Shown piece by piece: positions 1-8,963 of a DNA stretch of 64,000 nucleotides (positions are counted from its first letter, which is position 1; every line of letters starts with the position of its first letter). Below the pieces are notes generated by a model. The model saw only the letters and a list, made by a program, of their open reading frames with translations. It was not told the origin of the DNA and did no database searches. Source of the stretch: Labrenzia sp. DG1229 (lineage in GTDB: Bacteria; Pseudomonadota; Alphaproteobacteria; Rhizobiales; Stappiaceae); contig NZ_KI928917.1 of assembly GCF_000521215.1 (NCBI RefSeq), positions 15,460 through 79,459 on the forward strand, written 5' to 3'. The position numbers were made by a program, and so were the translations under genes.

Positions 1-127
1 TGCGTGTCTCAGAGATGCCGGTTCGGGCAATCTTGACCAGCACCTGATCGTCACCGACCGACGGCATCGGCACGTTGCGCAACTCAAACCTGCCGGGCTT
101 GACAAGAAATGCCGCCAGCATCGTCAT
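1..127 (-). CDS. Zinc-type (MDR) alcohol/polyol dehydrogenase, N-terminal fragment
   Basis: Only the first ~42 residues lie in the window; the gene runs off the left edge. The translation begins MTMLAAFLVKPGRFELRNVP and continues through SVGDDQVLVKIARTGIS, the N-terminal GroES-like fold of medium-chain dehydrogenases/reductases. The usual GICGTD zinc-site stretch reads GISETR here, so the catalytic Cys is not where expected in the visible part. The start at 127 is chosen because its ATG overlaps the stop of the upstream permease (ATGA), showing translational coupling. In this context it would oxidise the imported sugar or polyol, but the substrate cannot be read from this fragment. Confidence 0.75.
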   Translation of the reverse strand, partial: MTMLAAFLVKPGRFELRNVPMPSVGDDQVLVKIARTGISETR

Positions 128-1068
128 TTGACAACGCCTCTGAGTTTCGACCGGTCGATCGTCAGTGCGATGGCGGCGATCAGCACGATCCCGAACACCA
201 TCTGCTGCTGGGTCGCGTCGATTTCCAGGTAGACCATGGCGGCCCGGATCACCATGACGATAAGTGTTCCGATCGCGGTGTTCAGCACACCGCCGACACC
301 GCCGGTTAACGGCGTGCCACCAACCAGTACGGCCACAATGGCAAGCAGCAGGAAGCCGTTCGCCAGGTTGGCATCGCCTCCGGAAAGTTTCACGGAAAAA
401 ATCAGTCCGGCGACGGCGGCAAAGACGCCGGAAATGGCAAAGGCAAGAATCTTCACTCGGTCGACATTGAGGCCCGAAGCAACTGCTGCAGGTTCTCCGG
501 AACCAACCGCTTTCAAGGACCTTCCAAATGTGGTCCGTGTCTGCAGGAACCACGCCAGCGCCAACAGAACAATTGCGATTGCCAGTTCGTGCGGGACGCC
601 CGCCGTGTTGCCGAACATCCAGCCGAAGCTGGAATTCCGCAGCTCGGCATCCATGTAGAGTGCGCGCTGACCGGAAAAATACTTCGCCGCAGAAAGCGCG
701 ACGAAGCCCATGGCGAGCGTGGAGACAAAGCTCGGCACAAAAAGACGCGTCGTCACGAATCCCGAGATCGCGCCAACTATGAACCCCACCGCTACAGCAA
801 CAATCGCAACTCCGACACCGAACTTGGCAAGATAGACCGTGGCGATCACCGTCACCAGATTGGCAAGCTGCTGAACCGAGAGGTCGATCCCGCCGATATA
901 GATGGCGAAAGTCATGCCCAGCGCCATGATGAACAGCGGCACCACATCGGTGACCAGGGACAACAGACCTGCGGGGTCGAAGAAGCTGGGATTGGCAATA
1001 CCGACCAGCAGGACCAGCACGAGAAGCGTGATCCAGGGAAGATGCGGCTTGATACGTTCGAACGACAT
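124..1068 (-). CDS. ABC sugar transporter permease (RbsC family)
   Basis: A 314-residue inner-membrane protein with about eight to ten hydrophobic segments. It carries the family stretches FAIYIGGIDLSVQ near residue 55 and VLVGGTPLTGGVGG near residue 250, typical of RbsC/XylH-type permeases of the carbohydrate-uptake-2 class. It is the second permease of the system; the other is at 2594-3637 and the double-domain ATPase lies between them. Two different permease genes suggest a heterodimeric channel. The stop overlaps the start of the dehydrogenase downstream. Substrate is probably a monosaccharide or polyol. Confidence 0.9.
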   Translation of the reverse strand: MSFERIKPHLPWITLLVLVLLVGIANPSFFDPAGLLSLVTDVVPLFIMALGMTFAIYIGGIDLSVQQLANLVTVIATVYLAKFGVGVAIVAVAVGFIVGAISGFVTTRLFVPSFVSTLAMGFVALSAAKYFSGQRALYMDAELRNSSFGWMFGNTAGVPHELAIAIVLLALAWFLQTRTTFGRSLKAVGSGEPAAVASGLNVDRVKILAFAISGVFAAVAGLIFSVKLSGGDANLANGFLLLAIVAVLVGGTPLTGGVGGVLNTAIGTLIVMVIRAAMVYLEIDATQQQMVFGIVLIAAIALTIDRSKLRGVVK

Positions 1069-1076
1069 TTTCGGCC

Positions 1077-2582
1077 TCAGATCATGTGGTGAACAAGGTC
1101 ATAGAGCGACGGCTTCGCGCCGGGTGCGCAATCAAAGCGTTTCTGAAACCGGCCATCCTTCAGGACAAGAATTGTGTGACTGAGTCCGATTGCCTCTTCC
1201 AGCGTATCGGCCACCAGAACGATGCCAACACCTGTATCCGACATCTCGCGTATCATTTCGTAGACGTCTTCCTTGGCACCGATGTCGAGCCCGCGCGTCG
1301 GATGGTCCAGAAGCATGATCTCTGCACCGCCCGACCGCCATTTCGCCAAGACCACTTTCTGCTGGTTACCGCCGGACAGGCCACCGCAGTCCTTGTAGAC
1401 ATCGGGCGTCTTGATACCGAGGCGCTCGATCCAGTTGCGGGCAAGTGTCTTTTCTTCGCTCACACGCAGAACACCCGCGTTCGCGTATTTGTTCATCTGG
1501 CTCAACGTCATGTTTTCATAGACGTTCATGCCGGCAACGATGCCTTCGACCTTTCGTTCCCGCGGGATGTAGCCTATTCCCGCATCGACACCACCCCGCG
1601 CAGAGAAACGGGTCACCTTTTGGTTCCTGATCCCGACAGAACCGCTGGTCGGCGTTTCGAGACCGAATATCGTGCGCAAGATCGCCTCGCGTCCCGACCC
1701 CTCCGTGCCGACAAGGCAAAGCACTTCTCCTGCATGCAACGCGAAGGAAACGTCCTCAAAACGCTTGCCGCAGCTCACGCCGTCGAATGTCAGCAACACT
1801 TTGCCGGCGTCGAAAGGCCGCTGTTTCTGTTCGCGGTAATATTCCTTGTCGACTTCCCGCCCGACCATCTTGTGCTGAATGGCATCCACCTCGGCCTCAT
1901 CGTGCGACACAACATCGACAACTGCACCGTCCTTCATCACGTAGATACGGTCCGAGAGCCGCAGGACTTCGTCCATGCGGTGGCTGACGAAAATAAAGCT
2001 CGCCCGTTGCTTGAGATCCTTCACGAGGTTGAACAGCAGCTCGACTTCCTCCTTGGCAAGAACCGAGGTCGGTTCGTCAAGCAGGATCACAAGATCCCCG
2101 TCAATCCGTTCTTCCAGCGTCAGAACCTTGGCAAGTTCCACCAGCTGGCGTTGTGCGAAACTGAGTTCGGAGGTCGTCATGCCCGGATCAATATCCAGCT
2201 TGACCTTTGCAAGCTGGTTTCGGGCCGCCTCGGACATCGCCTTCCAGTTGATGACGCCGAATTTCACGAACTGCTGCTCGTAGCCCAGGAAGATGTTTTC
2301 CATCACCGTCAGGTTCAGGATCAGCGACTGTTCCTGGAACACCATGCCGATACCGTGTTCCATCGCCTGACGGGGATTTTGAAAACGAACCGTGGTGCCG
2401 TCGAGTGCGATGTTGCCGCCGTCCGGCTGGTAGGCTCCGTAGATCACCTTCATCAGGGTGGATTTGCCGGCACCGTTTTCACCGACCAATCCGACGATCT
2501 CGCCGCGTTTCACCTTGAAATCGACACCCTTCAGCGCGTGAACACCGGGAAAGTGCTTGTCGACTTGTCGAAGCTCATACAT
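1077..2582 (-). CDS. Sugar ABC transporter ATP-binding protein with two ABC domains (RbsA/MglA family)
   Basis: A 501-residue cytoplasmic ATPase made of two fused nucleotide-binding domains, the standard size of RbsA/MglA/XylG. Domain 1 has Walker A GENGAGKST (about residue 35), the signature LSFAQRQ and Walker B LLDEPTS. Domain 2 has a degenerate Walker A (GTEGSGREA), normal for the family, and signature LSGGNQQ. Its Walker B reads LLDHPTRGLD, with His where a Glu is expected, so the second site should be hydrolytically weak. It sits between the two permease genes with 8-11 bp gaps. It powers uptake of the sugar bound by the 3807-4916 protein. Confidence 0.93.
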   Translation of the reverse strand: MYELRQVDKHFPGVHALKGVDFKVKRGEIVGLVGENGAGKSTLMKVIYGAYQPDGGNIALDGTTVRFQNPRQAMEHGIGMVFQEQSLILNLTVMENIFLGYEQQFVKFGVINWKAMSEAARNQLAKVKLDIDPGMTTSELSFAQRQLVELAKVLTLEERIDGDLVILLDEPTSVLAKEEVELLFNLVKDLKQRASFIFVSHRMDEVLRLSDRIYVMKDGAVVDVVSHDEAEVDAIQHKMVGREVDKEYYREQKQRPFDAGKVLLTFDGVSCGKRFEDVSFALHAGEVLCLVGTEGSGREAILRTIFGLETPTSGSVGIRNQKVTRFSARGGVDAGIGYIPRERKVEGIVAGMNVYENMTLSQMNKYANAGVLRVSEEKTLARNWIERLGIKTPDVYKDCGGLSGGNQQKVVLAKWRSGGAEIMLLDHPTRGLDIGAKEDVYEMIREMSDTGVGIVLVADTLEEAIGLSHTILVLKDGRFQKRFDCAPGAKPSLYDLVHHMI

Positions 2583-2593
2583 GCACCGCCCCC

Positions 2594-3637
2594 TTACTTC
2601 ACGAAGCTGACCGACTTGCGGTCGGTGGAAAGAACCACGGCGATGATCACCAGAAGACCAAGAACACCGTCTTGCGCGTAACTTGGAAGTCCGATCACAA
2701 CCATTCCGTTGTTGATGACATTCACGATCAGAACACCGACAAGAGTGTTCCAGACCCCGCCGATACCGCCCCAGAGTGCGGTTCCACCAACCACGACAGC
2801 GGTGATCGAAATGAACATGAAATTGTTGCCGGTCGCTGTCTCCGCGATCCCGATCCGCCCGACCGCCAGCAGCGCCCCCATGGCAAAGAACACACCTGCC
2901 AGAGTGAACCCCATCAGGCGCACGCGGGTGACATTCAGACCGCTCGCATGCGCCAGTTCCTCACCCCCGCCGACCGCGTAGAAATTGCGACCGAGGGTCG
3001 TCCTCGACTGGATGAACCAGGCAAGCAGCGTCATTGCCAGTGCGACATAGACCATGATGGGGAAATTGAACCAGCGCACGGTCAGCAGCGAACGAAAGAT
3101 CTCGTCCTCGACCCGGATGCGGTCGCCGCCCGTCAAGAGCAAAGCAAATCCGGTCCCGACAAACCCCATGGCAAGCGAAGCCATGAAACTCGGAATCTTG
3201 AGCCGGACATGAACCAGACCGTTGATGAATCCGAGGACAGCCCCGACCAGCAACGCAAGCGGGATCGCAAGCCACGCCCAGCTTGCCAGCGTCCCACCCC
3301 AGGAAATGAAGGCAAACGCAAAAATCACGGCACACACCGAAACCGTGCCTTCCATCGAAAGATCGATCGATCCCATGAGGATGATGAAGGTGACACCGAT
3401 GGCGACCATCAATGCCGGGGTCGACGCGATCAGGATGCGCGCTGCATTCCGGATTGAAAAGAAACGGCTGTCGACCAGAAACAAGTGTTGCTTGCCTTCC
3501 TGCAGGTCTTCGAGCCATTCGAAGAAAGGAAAGACGAGCGTCAGGAAAACCAGGACCAGAAGGGGAGCCCATTTGATGATCCTGTCTCTGGTCAGAAAGC
3601 TCGCCCTCGGTGCTGTCTGGGCGACAACTTCCGTCAT
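2594..3637 (-). CDS. ABC sugar transporter permease (RbsC family), first subunit
   Basis: A 347-residue polytopic membrane protein. Conserved stretches include FIILMGSIDLSMEG (about residue 85) and VVVGGTALWGGIGG (about residue 285), matching RbsC-type permeases. The N-terminus carries a soluble loop after the first membrane segment. It is about 30 residues longer than its partner at 124-1068. It is the first gene after the binding protein, and a strong hairpin lies in the 169-bp gap between them. With its partner it forms the channel of the importer. Confidence 0.92.
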   Translation of the reverse strand: MTEVVAQTAPRASFLTRDRIIKWAPLLVLVFLTLVFPFFEWLEDLQEGKQHLFLVDSRFFSIRNAARILIASTPALMVAIGVTFIILMGSIDLSMEGTVSVCAVIFAFAFISWGGTLASWAWLAIPLALLVGAVLGFINGLVHVRLKIPSFMASLAMGFVGTGFALLLTGGDRIRVEDEIFRSLLTVRWFNFPIMVYVALAMTLLAWFIQSRTTLGRNFYAVGGGEELAHASGLNVTRVRLMGFTLAGVFFAMGALLAVGRIGIAETATGNNFMFISITAVVVGGTALWGGIGGVWNTLVGVLIVNVINNGMVVIGLPSYAQDGVLGLLVIIAVVLSTDRKSVSFVK

Positions 3638-3774
3638 GATCCTCGCCTCCTAGCGGGTCGTCGGCGCCGGAACCGGCGCATTGCGATGTCAAAATGGAAA
3701 AGAGAAATGATCGCCTGCCCGGTTTCACGGGCGATGCGTCGCTCCTCCACAAACAATCTCGATAAACTGCGAGG

Positions 3775-3797
3775 GTGGCCGCCTCCCGGGCGGCCAC
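3775..3797 (-). other. Strong hairpin after the binding-protein gene
   Basis: Perfect 9-bp inverted repeat, GTGGCCGCC (3775-3783) and GGCGGCCAC (3789-3797), with a 5-base loop. It starts ten bases beyond the stop of the binding-protein gene. No T-tract follows on the minus strand, so I read it as an RNA-stabilising or partial attenuation hairpin that raises binding-protein output relative to the permeases, rather than a full terminator. Confidence 0.7.
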
Positions 3798-3806
3798 TGC
3801 AAATGA

Positions 3807-4916
3807 TCATTTGTACTGGATCTGGCCGTTGGCAGGCCCCCAGAAATCCGTCCAGTCATATGTCGGGACATTTTCGATATAGTTTGCCTTGAACGCAGCG
3901 GCATCATCCGGGGTGACCATGATGGTCGGCCCGTAGAATTCACGATGTTCCTTGGGTTCTTCGGAAGGCTTGAAAGTGCCGATTGCGGCATGATAGGCGA
4001 GCGCTGCGGTGATGCCACCGCCCCAGTGCGGATTGGTGAAGACCGTAGCAAGTATCCGGCCCTCGCGTACCAGGTCCACCGCCTGCGGGTTGCCGTCATA
4101 GGTTACGATCGGGATATCCATTCCTTCGGCGCGCAATGCTTCCAGAACCCCATATCCGATCGTGTCATTTGCACAATGCACACCCTTGATCTCGTCTCCA
4201 TAGCGCGTGATGAAAGACGACATGATCTGGTTTGCCTTCTGCGTGTCCCAATCGGCAGGTTGGGCGTCCAGAAGTTCGGCATCGGGGTAGTCGAGAAGCG
4301 CAGTCTTCAAGCCTGCCAGGCGTTCTATTGCCGGATTGTTTGAGGCAATACCGCCCAGATGGACAACACCGCCCTTGCCGCCGATGGCATCCAGAAGAAT
4401 GCGCGCGGTCTGTTCCGCCGGTCCCTCGTCGGACCAGCTCATGTGACTTACATAATTGTCTCCGAAATCCCACGGGTGCAGATCGTCGGTCTTGTTCCAC
4501 AAGGTGGAGACATAGGCGCCGGCCTCTACACAGGATTCGACGACCGGACGCGCGTTTGGAGCGTCGTTGGTATCAATTGCAAGAGCCAGTTCGCCGTTGG
4601 TTTTGGCAAGGAGTGCCTTCACATCGGCAAGCGATTTTTCTGAAGACCCTTCGTTGATCAGATGGGTCAGGTCTCCCTTGGACTTGCCGAGACTTTCCAC
4701 AAATGCCTCGCCGCCGGACACGATCTCGTTCCAGTATGGATTTGTGCGGTTTCGATAAGACCACGCGATTGTCGGATCCGAATAGGTTGCCGCCTGCACA
4801 GGTGACGGACCAAACATGCGTGTCGCAGCTGCGCCTGAAATTCCGAAGGCCGAGGCCAACAGAAAATTCCGACGCGAAACCGTTTCCTGCTCGATGAACT
4901 TCTTGATGAATGACAT
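3807..4916 (-). CDS. Periplasmic sugar-binding protein of the RbsABC-type importer (Tat signal)
   Basis: A 369-residue substrate-binding protein of the RbsB/type I periplasmic binding class. The N-terminus has a twin-arginine motif, SRRNFLL, at about residues 14-20, followed by a hydrophobic stretch and an Ala-x-Ala-like site (VQAAT), so export is probably through Tat. Typical RbsB-like stretches are AIDTNDAPNA and VHCANDTIGYG, the second lining the ligand cleft. I start at 4916 rather than further upstream because GGGAGGAG lies just before this ATG. It is the first gene of its operon, divergent from the TetR gene. The ligand is unknown; the fold suggests a monosaccharide or polyol. Confidence 0.9.
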   Translation of the reverse strand: MSFIKKFIEQETVSRRNFLLASAFGISGAAATRMFGPSPVQAATYSDPTIAWSYRNRTNPYWNEIVSGGEAFVESLGKSKGDLTHLINEGSSEKSLADVKALLAKTNGELALAIDTNDAPNARPVVESCVEAGAYVSTLWNKTDDLHPWDFGDNYVSHMSWSDEGPAEQTARILLDAIGGKGGVVHLGGIASNNPAIERLAGLKTALLDYPDAELLDAQPADWDTQKANQIMSSFITRYGDEIKGVHCANDTIGYGVLEALRAEGMDIPIVTYDGNPQAVDLVREGRILATVFTNPHWGGGITAALAYHAAIGTFKPSEEPKEHREFYGPTIMVTPDDAAAFKANYIENVPTYDWTDFWGPANGQIQYK

Positions 4917-5028
4917 GTGGCTCCTCCCGTTTTTGGGCCTGCCTCGCCTTGAGACAATAGGCCCGCCTCGCTGCACACCAGTCGCGGAGGCCGCTTTCAC
5001 AATGTGGGCAGCAACTACACCTTGATAG

Positions 5029-5048
5029 GTAACGCACTAGTTAGTTAC
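5029..5048. promoter_or_regulatory. Candidate TetR operator between divergent genes
   Basis: An imperfect 20-bp palindrome, GTAACGCACT | AGTTAGTTAC, matching at 8 of 10 positions per half with a perfect ACTAGT core. It lies in the 244-bp gap between the sugar-importer operon and the TetR gene, where an autoregulated divergent repressor would bind. The gap contains no other gene. Binding is inferred from symmetry and position only. Confidence 0.55.
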
Positions 5049-5160
5049 TTACAATTTAACTTTCCTGTCAAGTGGGTTATAAGAGCCCATGCGGTATTGG
5101 TGGTTCGCTTGGCGCGAAACCTGTGCCAAGTTCAGGGTCAGGCGAAAGCGGGGGTGAAAC

Positions 5161-5796
5161 GTGATGAAGGCAACAACGCGCAAAATTCGGGACGCGGATG
5201 CAACCAAGGCTCGCATTCTCGCGGCGGCGAAATCCGAGTTCGCGCGGGTAGGTCTGGGAGGCGCCCGGGTCGATGAAATCGCGGAAAGAGCGCAAGCCAA
5301 CAAACGCATGATCTATCACTACTTCGGCGGCAAGGAAGATCTCTTCAAGGTTGTGCTGGAAGAAGCCTATCTGGACATCAGAAACGCAGAGCAAGCCCTT
5401 GCACTTGATCACCTTTCCCCCCGCGAAGCGCTTGAAACACTCGTCCGCTTCACATGGCAGTACTACCTCGACAACCCTGAGTTCATCACACTTGTCAACA
5501 GTGCAAACCTGCACCGCGGGCGCCACCTGGAAGGGTCGGAACGCCTTCGCGTCGCCAGTCGCAGGTTTGTCGAAATGGTGCGGGATATTCTGGAGCGCGG
5601 TGCCGGGGAAGGTACTTTTCGCACCGGCGTAGACCCCGTTCAGTTGAACATCACGATCGCCGCCATCGGGTACTACTACCTTACGAACAGGTTCACCGGC
5701 GCGGTCATGTTTGAGCGTGATTACATGTCTGAAGACGCTCTCGAGCAGCGGCTCACCTTCAACATAGACACCGTCATGCGACTCGTTCTGGCTTAG
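5161..5796 (+). CDS. TetR/AcrR-family transcriptional regulator
   Basis: A 211-residue protein. The N-terminal helix-turn-helix domain (about residues 10-60) has the family pattern: KARILAAAKSEFARVGLGGARVDEI-type helices, then NKRMIYHYFGGKEDLF, the TetR recognition helix with its YHYFGGKE hallmark. The C-terminal ligand domain resembles TetR_C-type domains found in regulators of catabolic genes. GTG at 5161 is directly followed by ATG at 5164 and either could be the start. It is divergent from the sugar-importer operon, which is its likely target, and the 5029-5048 palindrome is its likely site. Confidence 0.93.
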   Translation: MMKATTRKIRDADATKARILAAAKSEFARVGLGGARVDEIAERAQANKRMIYHYFGGKEDLFKVVLEEAYLDIRNAEQALALDHLSPREALETLVRFTWQYYLDNPEFITLVNSANLHRGRHLEGSERLRVASRRFVEMVRDILERGAGEGTFRTGVDPVQLNITIAAIGYYYLTNRFTGAVMFERDYMSEDALEQRLTFNIDTVMRLVLA

Positions 5797-5810
5797 AAAT
5801 TTTCCACGTC

Positions 5811-5840
5811 AGGCCGCCTGGTCCGTGATCCCGGTGGCCT
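5811..5840. terminator. Possible terminator hairpin between convergent genes
   Basis: AGGCCGCC (5811-5818) pairs with GGTGGCCT (5833-5840), seven Watson-Crick pairs and one G-T, with a 14-base loop. A short TTT follows on the plus strand. It lies between the convergent TetR and monophosphatase genes. The long loop and short T-run make it weak. Confidence 0.35.
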
Positions 5841-5864
5841 TTCGCTGGCGTGACCGCGGAGAAC

Positions 5865-6692
5865 TTAAAAGAGCGCTTCGTGAATCTCGCTCCATGCCTC
5901 CCTGGAGCGCGCCAGTAGCAATCGGCCTTCGGTCATGTCCGGACGGTAAGGGGTCATCTTGTCCACCATTGCCGCGAAACCACCTGCTTCCCGGTAGATC
6001 AATTCACCGGCCGCATGATCCCAGGGTTTGAGCGGACCGGACATCGAAAAATCAAGGCTTCCTTCAGCGAGGATCCGGTACTCGTGGCAAGCACATCTGT
6101 AGGACAACACCCTTTCAAAGGCCACGAACCGGGTCGCGATCCTTTGCCGTTCCTCAGGCGAATAAAGACAATGCGGAACGGCTCCAATCATGTCGCCAAG
6201 TCCGTTCTTTTCGGGCTTTGAAAGATGTAGCTGCTTGCGCGAACCGTCGCGGGAAATGTGAAATGCGCCCTGTCCTTTGCGAGCTGTCGTGGCATCATCC
6301 ATCACAGGATCATAGAGCGCACCGAACACCGTTTCCGACCGGTGAACGATTGCCAGGATGACGCCGAACAGCGGCAATCCCTTTGCGAAGTTCCAGGTGC
6401 CGTCGATCGGGTCGATAATGACACTGAGCTCTGAGTCTCCGATTCGGTTCAGAACATTCGGGTTTTCCGAAACAGCCTCTTCACCCACGATTTCAGCGTC
6501 GGGCAGAATTTTCGCAATGCCGGCACTGATCATCTTCTCCGCGCCTTGATCCGCAATCGTAACCAGATCGCTTGCAGACGTTTTGCTCGCAATGTCATCC
6601 TGTCCGAGAGCTCGGTACCGAGGGAGAATTTCAGCTCTTGCAGTGGCGCGCAGAAGGCCCAGCAATTCCGTTTCAGTCATTTCCGAGATCAT
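5865..6692 (-). CDS. Inositol monophosphatase-family phosphatase (histidinol-phosphatase-like)
   Basis: A 275-residue Mg-dependent phosphatase of the IMPase/FBPase superfamily. The metal-binding residues are present: GEE at about residue 70, DPIDGTWNF near residue 92, and WDHAAGELI near residue 222. The extended DPIDGTWNFAKG resembles HisN-type histidinol-phosphatases and other alphaproteobacterial sugar-phosphate or inositol phosphatases; substrate cannot be decided. A second in-frame ATG lies four codons downstream. It stands alone on the minus strand, convergent with the TetR gene. Confidence 0.88.
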   Translation of the reverse strand: MISEMTETELLGLLRATARAEILPRYRALGQDDIASKTSASDLVTIADQGAEKMISAGIAKILPDAEIVGEEAVSENPNVLNRIGDSELSVIIDPIDGTWNFAKGLPLFGVILAIVHRSETVFGALYDPVMDDATTARKGQGAFHISRDGSRKQLHLSKPEKNGLGDMIGAVPHCLYSPEERQRIATRFVAFERVLSYRCACHEYRILAEGSLDFSMSGPLKPWDHAAGELIYREAGGFAAMVDKMTPYRPDMTEGRLLLARSREAWSEIHEALF

Positions 6693-7113
6693 TTCACATC
6701 CATTTCGGGTTTTTTGCTGTGTGGACGATTTGACCCGGAACGGTTGCTCAGGGCCCGGGTTGTCTGGATGGCTCCAGGTTTACCGGTATTTTGGACGTCG
6801 GCTAAAGCACAAAGATGCGCGACCGGGACCGGACCTTGCCTCGACAGTCTTGAATTCCAGCCTGCTGCACCTGCTCGAAGACTTGGACCGATAGCATGAT
6901 CCCCGCGCTGTTCCTTTATGTTGGTGGCACAACATTTCCTGGAGCCGTCGCAGAATTTCAAGTCGCTTTGTGGAGACGATACAACGCGCCTCCGAGGCGC
7001 CGCGCGGACTGCCCGATCAAATGACCCAATGGTCAAGGCATTGGCTCCAGGACACCATTCTTTTACTTCGTGGCGCTGACAATCGGGAACCGCGCCGTCA
7101 GCCCATGGCTCTA
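6693..7113. other. Intergenic region without a supported gene
   Basis: About 420 bases between the MalK-type gene (ends 7114) and the start of the monophosphatase gene. It should hold the 3' end of the long sugar operon and the promoter of the monophosphatase. I see a weak inverted repeat GCTGAC (7075-7080) / GTCAGC (7097-7102), without a T-run. Short open frames here show no recognisable domain. Confidence 0.5.
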
Positions 7114-8199
7114 TTATCCAGTCGTCTGAGTTTCGATCCGGTTTTCTGTCTCTGCGTCGAAAAGGTGAACCGCCCTGGGTGGTATCGTCAGTTCGATGGA
7201 ACCGCCTGCAACTGCGCCATTGTCCCTGGCCATTGTCGCAACCAGGTTTGCTGTCTCGCTCAGGTCCACATGGATATTCACGTCTGCACCGGTCTTTTCA
7301 ACCAGTTTGACCGTTCCTTTTATTTCGCCGCTCTTTGTTGTCACAAGATCCGACGGCCTCAAGCCGCAGATCACTTTCTGACCCTGTTCCGCCTTCAGCC
7401 CGGTGTCCAGCGGCAGATTGATATGGGGACCGACAAAGTGCGGATTCCCGTCCTCCGTCGTGATATCGCCCTCGACGAAATTCATTGACGGCGATCCGAT
7501 GAAATCTGCGGCAAATCGGGTCGCGGGCCGATCGTACAGATCGTCGGGCGTTCCGACCTGCTCAATCCGGCCGCCTTTCATCAACACGATCTTGTCGGCC
7601 ATTGTCATGGCCTCGATCTGATCGTGCGTCACATAGACCGTCGTTGCCTTGAGCCGCTCGTGGAGTTGCCGGATTTCAACGCGCATATGTGCCCTGAGCT
7701 TCGCATCGAGGTTCGACAGGGGCTCATCGAACAGAAACACCTTTGCATCGCGCACCATGGCACGGCCCATGGCCACCCTCTGACGCTGACCACCGGACAA
7801 TTCACGCGGGTACCGGTCCAGATAGTCCGTCAGGTTCAGGACTGCTGCCGCCTCGTTGACTTTCCTCTTGATCTCTTCCTTGCTCAGACGCTTGACTTCC
7901 AGGCTGAACGCAATGTTGTCGAAAACCTTCATGGTCGGATAGAGCGCGTAGTTCTGAAACACCATTGCAATGTCACGATCGCGAGGATGCACCTCGTTCA
8001 TCACCTTGCCGTCAATGGTCAATTCACCGCCGGTGATGTTTTCCAACCCGGCGGTCATCCTGAGCAACGTGGTCTTGCCACAACCGGATGCCCCGAGCAG
8101 CACTGCAAACTCACCATCCTGAATTGACAGCGACAGGTCGCGCATGACTTCAACGGATCCGTAGGATTTGCAGATATTGTGATAGGCAACTTCGGCCAT
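7114..8199 (-). CDS. MalK/UgpC-type sugar ABC transporter ATP-binding protein
   Basis: A 361-residue ATPase of the carbohydrate-uptake-1 class. Walker A is GASGCGKTT (about residue 36), signature LSGGQRQRVAMGRA (about residue 134), Walker B VFLFDEPLSNLD, and the switch His lies in YVTHDQIEAM. The C-terminal OB-fold regulatory domain (residues ~240-361) includes ICGLRPSDL, typical of MalK/UgpC. It is the last gene of the operon running from 15275, after the SDR gene, and energises the permeases at 10567-12338. Confidence 0.95.
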   Translation of the reverse strand: MAEVAYHNICKSYGSVEVMRDLSLSIQDGEFAVLLGASGCGKTTLLRMTAGLENITGGELTIDGKVMNEVHPRDRDIAMVFQNYALYPTMKVFDNIAFSLEVKRLSKEEIKRKVNEAAAVLNLTDYLDRYPRELSGGQRQRVAMGRAMVRDAKVFLFDEPLSNLDAKLRAHMRVEIRQLHERLKATTVYVTHDQIEAMTMADKIVLMKGGRIEQVGTPDDLYDRPATRFAADFIGSPSMNFVEGDITTEDGNPHFVGPHINLPLDTGLKAEQGQKVICGLRPSDLVTTKSGEIKGTVKLVEKTGADVNIHVDLSETANLVATMARDNGAVAGGSIELTIPPRAVHLFDAETENRIETQTTG

Positions 8200-8213
8200 T
8201 AATGCAGATTTCC

Positions 8214-8939
8214 TCAGTAGCTTTGCCGCGTCGGTGTCAGGCAGATTTCCTGAACCAGGGCCTTTTGCGGCAATCGATAGGCATTGAGTATCAGGTCGGC
8301 GACGATGTCCGCACCGATACCGCCTCCCATCTTGGCCTTGTTGCTCTTGTAGTTTTCAAGCGTTTCCTGATCCAGAACGCCTGAAAGGACTTCAGTCTCT
8401 ATCACACCTGGCGAGACGACCACGACACGTACGTCATGCGCGGAAAGATATTCACGCAGGCTCTCTGAAACCGCGTGAACAAAATATTTCGTGCCGCAAT
8501 ACACCGTGTGGTCAGGATAGACCTTGCGGCCGGCGATGGAGCTCATCATGACGAGTGTGCCCCGCCTGCGATCCATCATGCCCTTCATCACGGCATGCAC
8601 CGTATTCATCACACCCTTGGCGTTGATGTCGATCATTTCATCCCATTCCTCGGGAGGTTGCCGGCCGATATCGGCCAGACGGGCGATACCTGCGTTGGCG
8701 AACATCATGTCGACCGGACCGAATTCGGCTTCAGCCTCCCGCACCGCCGATGCGATCGCGTTGCGATCGCGCACATCCACCTGACGAAGAACAGCATTGG
8801 GAAGTCCAAGTGCTTCCATCCGGTCCATGCGTCGGGCCATCAAAAGAACAGGATGACCGGCAGCGGAAAAGGCGCGTGCGGTTGCTTCTCCAATTCCGGA
8901 ACTCGCCCCGGTTATTGCAACAAGAGGTTTATCTTCCAC
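8214..8939 (-). CDS. Short-chain dehydrogenase/reductase (SDR)
   Basis: A 241-residue classical SDR. The cofactor motif is TGASSGIGEA (residues ~10-19). NAG lies near residue 83 (FANAGIA), a catalytic Ser in MMSSIAG, and the YxxxK pair in YCGTKYF near residue 150. The size is normal. The usual P-G motif follows (VSPGVIETE). It lies between the binding-protein gene and the ATPase gene, so it probably oxidises or reduces the imported sugar alcohol or its product with NAD(P). Exact substrate unknown. Confidence 0.9.
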   Translation of the reverse strand: MEDKPLVAITGASSGIGEATARAFSAAGHPVLLMARRMDRMEALGLPNAVLRQVDVRDRNAIASAVREAEAEFGPVDMMFANAGIARLADIGRQPPEEWDEMIDINAKGVMNTVHAVMKGMMDRRRGTLVMMSSIAGRKVYPDHTVYCGTKYFVHAVSESLREYLSAHDVRVVVVSPGVIETEVLSGVLDQETLENYKSNKAKMGGGIGADIVADLILNAYRLPQKALVQEICLTPTRQSY

Positions 8940-8963
8940 GCGATCCTCCCAAACCCGTTGTCC

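Noticed and set aside
1086-2681. A 531-codon open frame on the plus strand
   Set aside because: It is antisense to the RbsA-type ATPase, which shows all family motifs.
6689-7036. A possible 115-residue protein on the minus strand upstream of the monophosphatase
   Set aside because: Low-complexity, Arg/Ser-rich translation without family resemblance; overlaps the next gene's start. The region reads as intergenic.
7075-7102. Inverted repeat after the MalK-type gene as a terminator
   Set aside because: Only six paired bases with a 16-base loop and no T-run on the transcribed strand.
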